Source of the DNA: an uncultured Verrucomicrobiota bacterium
GTDB taxonomy: Bacteria > Verrucomicrobiota > Kiritimatiellia > RFP12 > UBA1067
Direction of reading: 5' to 3'
Assembly (NCBI GenBank): GCA_946628745.1
Contig: CAMOXA010000070.1
Span: 1 to 7,345, forward strand
Length of the DNA stretch: 7,345 nucleotides
A program made the position numbers and the translations under genes. Every line of letters begins with the position of its first letter. Position 1 is the first letter of the stretch. The notes beneath the pieces were generated by a model. That model searched no databases and was not told the origin of the DNA. It saw only the letters and a program-made list of their open reading frames with translations. This document shows, piece by piece, positions 1 to 6,100 of this stretch.

Positions 1-181
1 CCGCTCGCTCGTCAACGACTTCGGCGACGCCCTTGGCGCCGGGGCCTGTCTCGAATCTCTTCGGCGCACGCGCGTCGGGAAGTTCCGCCTCGAAGACGCC
101 GTGCCGTTCGACAGGATTCTCGAAACGGACATCGCCGACTTCGCCTCTCTCGCAATCCCCGTCGCCAAGGCGTTTGCATAA
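1..181 (+). CDS. truB: tRNA pseudouridine(55) synthase TruB, C-terminal end (5' truncated by window)
   Basis: Only the last 59 codons are present, read from base 2 to the TAA at 179-181. The enzyme isomerises U55 of the T-loop of tRNAs to pseudouridine in the cytoplasm. The visible peptide starts with RSLVNDFGDALGAGA and continues with LRRTRVGKFRLEDA. This matches the conserved TruB segment (usually YxRSLxxDLGxxLGxGAxLxxLRRTxxGxF) that closes the catalytic domain. The tail after it is short, about 25 residues, so there seems to be no long C-terminal PUA domain. The TAA stop overlaps the ATG of ribF by one base (TAATG), so the two are almost certainly cotranscribed and translationally coupled. 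truB-ribF is a widely conserved pair, often downstream of infB and rbfA. The family call is based on a short but diagnostic stretch plus this neighbour. Confidence 0.9.
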   Translation, partial: RSLVNDFGDALGAGACLESLRRTRVGKFRLEDAVPFDRILETDIADFASLAIPVAKAFA

Positions 182-1011
182 TGGCGGAAGTTCTTGCTGT
201 CGGGTTTTTCGACGGGGTCCATGTCGGACACCGCCGGATACTCGCCGGCGCGACATCGGCGCTGACGTTCAAAAACCATCCGTCGAGCGTGCTTTTGCCG
301 GGCGAGACGCCGCCGCTGTTGATGTCGTTCGGCGACAGAATCGCGTCCATAAGAGAGTGCGGCGTCAGTTATGTCATCGCGCTCGATTTCACGCGGGAGC
401 TTGCCGACATATCCCCTGCGGAATTCGCCCGGCGGCTCAAAGGCCTCGCCGTGTCGAAGATACGCTGCGGCGCGAACTGGCGGTTCGGGCGCGGCGGCGA
501 GGGCGACGCGGAGTTTCTGCGCGAGGCGGGATTCGATGTAGAGGTCGTCCCGTTCGCCATGTACAAGGGCGCTCCCGTCTCGTCGACGCGGATTCGCAAT
601 GCCGTCGCCGCCGGCGAAATCGAGGACGCCAACGCCATGCTCGGTTCGCCCTGGCGGGTCGTCGGACGCGTCGAGCCCGGCAAGGGTGTCGGCATGAAAA
701 TCGGCTGGCCGACGGTCAATCTGCGTCTGGCGGACTATCTCCCTAGCCTGCCGTTCGGCGTCTACGAGGTCGAGTCGTGCGGCGAGCGCGCCGTCGCGAA
801 CTGGGGGCTCGCGCCAACGATGGGCGAGCGGGCATGGAAGGCGCCCGTCCTGGAGCTGCACTTCAAGAACGCCGCGCCGCAAAGCGACGACGTCCTTATG
901 CCCGTCTCGTTTATCCGCCGCCTGCGCCCGGAGATCAAATTCGATTCGATTGACGCGCTTAGCGCCCAGATCGCCGCCGATTGCGCGGCTGTCTTCGGGC
1001 CCTCGCTCTAG
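181..1011 (+). CDS. ribF: Bifunctional riboflavin kinase / FAD synthetase RibF
   Basis: A 276-residue cytoplasmic enzyme that phosphorylates riboflavin to FMN and adenylylates FMN to FAD. The N-terminal nucleotidyltransferase domain shows GFFDGVHVGH (residues 8-17), TFKNHP (29-34), GANWRFGRGGEGD (97-109) and SSTRIR (134-139). The C-terminal flavokinase domain shows GWPTVNL (175-181, with the PTxN metal and nucleotide motif), FGVY (192-195), NWGLAPT (207-213) and the catalytic glutamate in LELHF (E225). The start is fixed by the one-base overlap with the truB stop. The protein is shorter than the usual 300-320 residues. The segment between the GxxH loop and TFxxHP is about ten residues shorter than in typical homologues, so the first helix is trimmed, but every catalytic motif is kept. 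The 3' end overlaps the convergent gene by four bases (shared CTAG), leaving no room for a terminator between them. Confidence 0.95.
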   Translation: MAEVLAVGFFDGVHVGHRRILAGATSALTFKNHPSSVLLPGETPPLLMSFGDRIASIRECGVSYVIALDFTRELADISPAEFARRLKGLAVSKIRCGANWRFGRGGEGDAEFLREAGFDVEVVPFAMYKGAPVSSTRIRNAVAAGEIEDANAMLGSPWRVVGRVEPGKGVGMKIGWPTVNLRLADYLPSLPFGVYEVESCGERAVANWGLAPTMGERAWKAPVLELHFKNAAPQSDDVLMPVSFIRRLRPEIKFDSIDALSAQIAADCAAVFGPSL

Positions 1012-1901
1012 AAGTCAAGCCTCACGCCTGCGCCGCAGTATGTGAGATCGCGCCGCGCCTCGGGCGCGTGAGTCGCTTTGACTGCGTCGCGCGCGTCGTC
1101 CGAAACGAGCGAGAACTGTCCGACGAAGGTGTACAGCTCGACATGTTCCATCAGGCGGTAGTTGAGAGTGAAAACGAGGTTCAAGGCGTGCAGCCCGCAC
1201 TTGTAGTCCGACTCGGGGTTGTGCGGCTTGGGCCCGAAAAGATGCGCGAAGTGCCTGGCGTCGCCGAGGTCGCCGAAGAAGTCGACGGCGAGTGTCAGGT
1301 TTTCCGCCAGCTCGAAGCCGCGTCTGAGGCCGACGCACCAGTATGCGGCCTGGTACGGCCGGCGGATGTACCTAAGCTTCCAGTAAGCTGTCGCGTAAGG
1401 GTTGTCGAGCGAGCCGAACGCCTGCCAGTCGATCAGCGAATGCCCGCCGTGGCGGACGCCGGGATTTGTCACCCATTGCTTGCCGACGCCGTTCACCCAC
1501 GTCCAGTCGTCGGCGAGCTGTATGCCGTATGCATACCTCAGCCCGTAGTCGACCTCGTTGTATGCGTATCTCATGTCGGTCGAGTGTCCGCTGCCGGACA
1601 TCGCGGACATGCTCCATACGTATGCACTCACCTTTCCGGCGATGCCGAGATCGGCCGCGCCCTCGGCATATTGGGCCGAAAACGGACGCGTGTCCCACAC
1701 ATAGCCGCGGCAGATGTAGGCCGACTCGACATCGGCGTATGCGTTCAGCGACAGCCACTTGTGCGATTGCGGCGATTGCGGTGCGGGGGGTTCCGCCGGT
1801 TCGCCGTCCGCCGTTGCCGCGTACGCCAAGCCGAGGACGATAGTGAAAACTGCGAGACGCGCCGGCACGCTTGCGAAGCCAAGCATTGTTGATATGTTCA
1901 T
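1008..1901 (-). CDS. Predicted outer-membrane beta-barrel protein with signal peptide
   Basis: A 297-residue protein, not assigned to a named function. Residues 1-31 look like a Sec signal peptide: Arg15, a hydrophobic core at about 16-28, and possible cleavage after AYA (28) or ATA (31). A Pro-rich linker (34-44) follows. The rest is rich in alternating aromatic and polar stretches (for example WLSLNAYADVESAYICRGY, LTLAVDFFGDL, LNLVFTLNYRL, VELYTFVGQFSLV) and ends in VRLDF. A terminal Phe is typical of BAM-recognised outer-membrane barrels. The first putative strand, ESAYICRGYVW (59-69), recalls the SxYxxRG start of the TorF/gcw_chp putative-porin family, but this is a resemblance only. The ATG at 1901 is preceded by a weak AAGG about ten bases upstream and by a good promoter. 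The gene is convergent with ribF, and both stop codons lie inside CTAG. Product class is likely; the substrate or role is unknown. Confidence 0.75.
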   Translation of the reverse strand: MNISTMLGFASVPARLAVFTIVLGLAYAATADGEPAEPPAPQSPQSHKWLSLNAYADVESAYICRGYVWDTRPFSAQYAEGAADLGIAGKVSAYVWSMSAMSGSGHSTDMRYAYNEVDYGLRYAYGIQLADDWTWVNGVGKQWVTNPGVRHGGHSLIDWQAFGSLDNPYATAYWKLRYIRRPYQAAYWCVGLRRGFELAENLTLAVDFFGDLGDARHFAHLFGPKPHNPESDYKCGLHALNLVFTLNYRLMEHVELYTFVGQFSLVSDDARDAVKATHAPEARRDLTYCGAGVRLDF

Positions 1902-1933
1902 GGCATACGACCTTGTTTCATTTTTACGGTCAT

Positions 1934-1964
1934 ATTATACCATAATCGGGTGCCGCCGTGTCAA
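1934..1964 (-). promoter_or_regulatory. Sigma-70-type promoter for the beta-barrel gene
   Basis: On the minus strand there is an exact TTGACA (complement of 1959-1964) and an exact TATAAT (complement of 1934-1939), separated by 19 bases. The spacer is longer than the optimal 17, which may weaken the promoter or make it activator-dependent. The predicted transcription start near 1927 gives a 5' leader of about 26 bases before the ATG at 1901, long enough for a ribosome binding site. A 5-bp inverted repeat (ATTAT-ACC-ATAAT, 1934-1946) overlaps the -10 box. The promoter lies in the 97-base gap downstream of the small secreted-protein gene, so the barrel gene can be transcribed independently of it. 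Confidence 0.6.
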
Positions 1965-1998
1965 GTGCCGGCCGCGACGGTTCGGCTTCGCCCGGATG

Positions 1999-2445
1999 TC
2001 AGTTGTTGATTATGACCGTCGAGTCGTAGATGTTGATGACTTTCTGCGCGGTTTCGCGCGGCGCAGGTTCGGCGTCGGACGCCTTGCGGCCCGAGTCCGC
2101 GGCGAGCGAGCCGTAGTTGGAGTAGACGGATATCGGCGAGCGGTTCTCGGCCTCCTGCGCCGCCTTGCGAGCCTGTTTTTCGGCCGCGTTGGCTTTCGCA
2201 CGGGCGTTTCGCAGCGGCTTCGGGGCTTCGTCGTTCAGCCGGCCGGTATTGCGCTTGTACGTGTCGTGGAATGGGTCGGCGGGATCCGAAAGGGGGACGT
2301 GTCTGTACGATACTCGCACCCAGTCGTCATTCGCGATGCGGGCGCGTCCCGGGCGGCGGGCGCCTCTTCGCAGAATCTGCACATCGGCGTTCGCGGCAAT
2401 CGCAACCGCCGCGAGGGCAAAGACGATGAAATGTTTGATGTTCAT
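1999..2445 (-). CDS. Small secreted or periplasmic protein of unknown function
   Basis: A 148-residue protein that I do not recognise. Residues 1-20 (MNIKHFIVFALAAVAIAANA) form a clear Sec signal peptide with cleavage expected after ANA. The mature part begins with a short very Arg-rich segment (residues 26-36). It continues with an aromatic patch (WVRVSYRHVPL, 42-52), an Ala/Lys/Glu-rich stretch at about 78-100 that should form one long amphipathic helix, and a hydrophobic C-terminus (KVINIYDSTVIINN). No lipobox cysteine, membrane anchor or enzyme motif is visible. The start at 2445 is preferred over an in-frame ATG at 2469: it has a strong AAAGGAG seven bases upstream, and starting earlier would place charged residues (PKERS) before the signal peptide. 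It is transcribed in the same direction as the barrel gene, 97 bases upstream of it, and divergently from the chaperone gene. A role at the cell envelope is inferred only from export. Confidence 0.7.
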   Translation of the reverse strand: MNIKHFIVFALAAVAIAANADVQILRRGARRPGRARIANDDWVRVSYRHVPLSDPADPFHDTYKRNTGRLNDEAPKPLRNARAKANAAEKQARKAAQEAENRSPISVYSNYGSLAADSGRKASDAEPAPRETAQKVINIYDSTVIINN

Positions 2446-2452
2446 GGCGACA

Positions 2453-2459
2453 CTCCTTT
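2453..2459 (-). promoter_or_regulatory. Ribosome binding site that fixes the start of the small secreted protein
   Basis: The minus strand reads AAAGGAG with seven bases to the ATG at 2445. This near-perfect Shine-Dalgarno match with optimal spacing selects the second in-frame ATG rather than the one at 2469, which would lie upstream of this site. Confidence 0.8.
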
Positions 2460-2505
2460 CTTTTGGCAATCAGCCGGTTTCTATCGAGTAAGGAGACCGG
2501 GCAGG

Positions 2506-2528
2506 CGGTTTCTGACAGAAAATTTTCT
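2506..2528. promoter_or_regulatory. Candidate operator: overlapping inverted repeats of TTTCT/AGAAA half-sites
   Basis: Two perfect inverted repeats overlap here: TTTCTG-A-CAGAAA (2509-2521) and the 12-base palindrome AGAAAATTTTCT (2517-2528). Together they make three alternating half-sites. The left part, CGGTTTCT (2506-2513), is repeated directly at 2475-2482, 31 bases away or about three helical turns. The cluster sits 28 bases upstream of the -35 box of the chaperone promoter and about 70 bases upstream of the divergent secreted-protein start, a position suited to an activator or a shared regulator. No binding protein can be named, and short AT-rich palindromes also arise by chance. Confidence 0.35.
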
Positions 2529-2556
2529 TCGAGCACGACAGATTCGCCGTTTGCCG

Positions 2557-2585
2557 TTGACAGCCGAAAGGCTAAATGATACACT
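2557..2585 (+). promoter_or_regulatory. Sigma-70-type promoter for the chaperone-effector unit
   Basis: An exact TTGACA (2557-2562) and TACACT (2580-2585, four of six to TATAAT) are separated by the optimal 17 bases. The expected transcription start near 2592 gives a leader of about 22 bases containing the ribosome binding site AAAGGA (2601-2606), seven bases before the ATG at 2614. It is probably the promoter for both the chaperone and the large downstream gene, because the gap between those two has neither a usable promoter nor a terminator. Confidence 0.65.
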
Positions 2586-2613
2586 ATATTTACGCATTTG
2601 AAAGGATAGAATA

Positions 2614-3060
2614 ATGACATTTGGAGAACTTGTCGAAAAGCTGGGCGCGAAGCTCGGCGTCGAGATCGAAGATGCCGGCGGAGCCGTCGCCATTCAGATC
2701 GACGGCGAGACGGTCATCGTGCAGCGTGCGGATGACGATCTTGTGCTTCTGCGCGCGGATTTGGGCGAAATACCGCCAGACCGGCGCGATGCACTGGCCT
2801 TCGCCGCGCTCGAGGGCAACTTTCTGTACAGGGGCACCGGCGGCGCGACGCTCGCAGTAAATCCTGCGGATTCGCACCTGCACCTGCATAAATACAACTG
2901 GTTGGGCCGTCTTGACGTTGACAAGGCGCTCGACACGCTTTCGCGCTTCGCCGACACCGTCGTTTACTGGAAACGGTTCGTCCGCGAAGCCTCGGTCGCC
3001 AGCGGCGATATCTCGTTCCCGTCGCAAGAGTTGCCCCCGGAATCGTTCATTAAGGTGTAA
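2614..3060 (+). CDS. Type III secretion chaperone, CesT/Tir family (class I)
   Basis: A 148-residue acidic cytoplasmic protein with the layout of class I type III secretion chaperones, which dimerise, bind the N-terminal region of a cognate effector and keep it ready for export. The N-terminal helix FGELVEKLGAKLGVEIE (3-19) is followed by strand segments VAIQIDG and TVIVQRADDDLVLLRADLG. Next come the helix PDRRDALAFAALEGN and the family's most recognisable stretch, NFLYRGTGGATLAVNP (69-84). After that lie HLHLHKYNWLGRLDVDKAL and a last helix ending VVYWKRF. The length is within the usual 130-170. A C-terminal tail of about 20 residues follows the core fold. Start and ribosome binding site (AAAGGA, seven-base spacing) are unambiguous. 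It lies 70 bases upstream of the giant gene at 3131 in the same orientation, which suggests that protein is its client. The related YbjN fold is the main alternative, but the GTGGATL stretch argues for CesT. Confidence 0.85.
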   Translation: MTFGELVEKLGAKLGVEIEDAGGAVAIQIDGETVIVQRADDDLVLLRADLGEIPPDRRDALAFAALEGNFLYRGTGGATLAVNPADSHLHLHKYNWLGRLDVDKALDTLSRFADTVVYWKRFVREASVASGDISFPSQELPPESFIKV

Positions 3061-3130
3061 CCTTTGGCGACTTGCGGTGTATACAGTTTGACAGCAGAAA
3101 TAATAAAACACTTAAAAAGGGGATAAGAAT

Positions 3131-6100
3131 ATGCCTTTGCCAGACATCAGCCTCGCGCAGTTCAACAGAATAGCAACCGGCGACTACAACGCCGGCCAGA
3201 TCGACTTCAAGACGAAAGACGACGGCACGGCCGAGCTCGTCAAAATCAACAACCATGTCTGGAAGACGAGCAAGAACAACGTCGAGCTTTCGCCCGAGCG
3301 CATTCTGGAGGTCAAGGAGGCGTTTCTGAATGCGCTCCAGAAGGGCGGCGTCAGCGCCGAGGCGATGAACGAGATACGCGACAGGCTCGGTCTTTCGTCG
3401 GAGTTGGAAATCCCGGAAGACGGCAAGCAGCGCGTCGGGATAATAAAGGCCCGGTTCTCCCCGCTGACGCGCGCGCAGGTACGGTCGATTCTCGACGAAT
3501 ACGCCAACCAGGGAAGGGGCTTCACTGCCGCGTCGCAGGCAGAACTCTCCAACGCCGACTGGAGAGACGGGCAGAAAACGGCGAACATGAGCGCCTGGCG
3601 CTCCAGGACCCGCGACCTTGTGAACGGCGAATCGCTGAACACTTACGACAAGCTGGGGACTGCCGCCGCGAAATTCACTCTGACGGACGCAATAAGCCTT
3701 CTTTCGACGTCGCGCTCGCTGGCCGATTTCGAAGCGAGCCGCAACGCGCGCTGCAAGACCGGGAATGCCGTGAACGAGCGGATGAAACTCCATACGGCCA
3801 TGGTCAACTCGTTCCAGGGCCTCGTGGCGCAGGCGCTCAAGCTTCTGCCCGCGAACGTCCGCGAAACGCCCGAATTCAAGCTCGCTGGCGAGACGGTGAA
3901 GCTCGTCAAGGATGCCAACGGCAATATTTCGGCCATGGTCGGCAAGGGCGCCCTCGCGACGAAAGTCGCCATCAACATGGATGCGGACACGTTCGCCAAG
4001 CGACTTCTGGGTCGCGTAGTGACCGATGCGAAGACGCTGGGCTCCTCGGCCTCGAAGGACATCCTCGGGATGGTGTACGACCGCGATCTCGAAGTCGGCC
4101 TCATGGCGACCGAGAAGACGAGCCTCACACGCCAGTTCGCCTGCCTCATACTCGAGCAGAACATGGAAGACGCCGCAAACCTCGTGCGCGAGGACTATAA
4201 TACCGGCATACTCGTGGAGCTCGCCGAGCGCGCGCTCGACGGCAAGGACGTCGGCAATACGAAGGCGAAGCTCGACGCTTTCCACGCGAAGCTCGTGAGC
4301 GACAACGCGGACCTGCCCCCCGAGATGAAGGAGATGCTCGGCAAGGTCGCGAACATCCCGCTCGCGAAGGGCAGCGACCCCGAAGGCGAGTTCATCGTCA
4401 AGTCTTCGATCGCGGGCGACATCAACAAGGTCGTCAACGCCATGCCCCAGCCCGTCCAGGCGCCGCCGCCCAAGTCGCTGAACGACATCGGGGGACTCTC
4501 CGCCGTCAAGGACTTCGTCGCGGACCTCGTCTTTTCCGACAGCACGATGGTCGGCGACGCAATGGTCAACAAGGCCGGCGAAGCGATGCGCCGCATGCTT
4601 TCGGACAAGAAGAACATCGTCGCCTTCGCCGAGATCATCAAGAACCCCGGCCTCATCGACCAGGCGTGCGCGTCGCAGATCGCGGACGTCGTGAAGGACG
4701 GTCTCGGCAAGATGGTGGACATACTCGACGCCGAGTTCAAGAAGACCCACGACGGCAAGAGCCTCGCCGTCGCCGCCACCGAGAACGACTTCACGGAGCA
4801 GTTCTCGCAGTTCATCGGCGATCCCGCCAAGCTGCCCGGGTCGGAGCTCGCGAAGTTCGACAACATCATCCTCGCGATGGCGACCAAGGGCTGCGAAAAG
4901 CTGCAGGACTTCATCAACACCGTGTTCAAGGTCGATGCGGGGAACAAAAACGTCCAGGGCAGCCTCGTCAACGACCCCTACGCTGGCATGTCGGCGAAGG
5001 AGATCAAGGCGCAGCTCGACGCCAAGGGCCTCAACCAGATACTCGACTCGGCCTCGAACGCCGACACGCCCGGACAGGTCGGGTTCTTCCGCCAGGTGAT
5101 TTCGACCTACTTCACGTCGCTCGGCAAGGCCGACAAGCGCTCGTGCTTCGCCGCCGCGATGAAATACGCGCAGACGTTCGACTTCGCCGGGCTTGAAGGC
5201 GACAAGCGCGTCTCGGCGCAGAAGAACGCCGTCAACAAGTTCACCGGCGCGATCCTGAAGGGCACGAGCCCGCTCCTCCAGAAGATGATGCAGGGCCTGC
5301 CGAAGGAGATCATGGGCGACTACGCGGACGCGCTCGACGACATGAAGTCCTCTCTCGCGCCGATACCGCGCAAGATCGTTCAGGCACACTTCATGAAGAT
5401 GATCGAAGAGTCGAAGGACAAGGGCGACGGGAAGGAGATCGAGTCCATCGAGCTCAAGAAGTCCCTTGGCGCGGCTTCGGTCGGCGAGGCGTTCCTCTGC
5501 AGCTTCAAGCTCAAGGGCGAGAAGGATCCGAAAGATTTCGTGGTCAAGATCATGCGCCACGACGCGGAGCGCCGCGTGAAGTCCGAGGCGGAGATATTCA
5601 CGAAGGCGGCGAACGACATCGGCCCCGGCATGGCCAAGACGTGGGAAGGCCAGCTCAAGCAGTACATGACCGAGTTCGACTTCCGCAACGAGGCGAACAA
5701 CGTGAACGAGGGCGTCAAGCTCTACGGCATTGGCGACGACAAGACGCATCCGCTCAACCTCCTCACGCCGAACGTCCACTCGATGAAGATGTCGACGGTT
5801 GTCGCGCCGAAGAAGGACGTGATGGTCGCCGAAGTCGCCAACGGCAAGACGGTCGACAAGTACTTCAAGGCGAAGACGGAAGGGATGCGCAGCGCCGTCT
5901 CGGCCGTGTTCGAAAAGAATCCCGCGACGGGTCGCATCAAGTGGGAAGACGGCCCGGTCGACCCGAAGACCGGCAAGCCGAAGAAGGTGCCTGTGTTCAA
6001 GAAGAACCTGCCCGTCGGCTCGATACCTACCATGCTCGAGTACTGCCGCAAGGACTACGCCGATCTCAAGACCGCCCAGAAGCTTCTCGTGCAGGCGACG

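Noticed and set aside
981..1892. A 303-codon plus-strand open frame over the beta-barrel gene
   Set aside because: It is antisense to the barrel gene, which has a signal peptide, barrel-like strands, a terminal Phe and a consensus promoter. The plus-strand frame starts inside ribF and has no ribosome binding site or recognisable motif.
1965..1998. GC-rich stretch after the small secreted-protein gene as a possible terminator
   Set aside because: Only three- to four-base stems can be drawn and there is no T-run on the minus strand, so no rho-independent terminator is supported.
2446..2600. Promoter for the divergent small secreted protein
   Set aside because: The minus strand has TATAGT (complement of 2583-2588) but no matching -35 box at proper spacing, and nearer candidates such as GATAGA have no -35. 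A promoter must exist here but none can be placed from sequence alone.
1759..2601. A 280-codon plus-strand open frame spanning two minus-strand genes and the intergenic regions
   Set aside because: It crosses both minus-strand genes and two promoter regions, has low-complexity Arg/Gly/Val-rich translation, and matches no family.
3078..3085. TGTATACA palindrome between chaperone and giant gene
   Set aside because: Only eight bases, with no second copy and no flanking symmetry; expected by chance in AT-rich spacer DNA.
3088..3117. TTGACA (3088-3093) with TTAAAA (3112-3117) as a separate promoter for the giant gene
   Set aside because: With normal spacing the transcription start would fall at about 3122-3124, on or after the ribosome binding site (3117-3123), so the transcript could not be initiated efficiently. 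The -10 match is also poor. Cotranscription with the chaperone gene is more likely.
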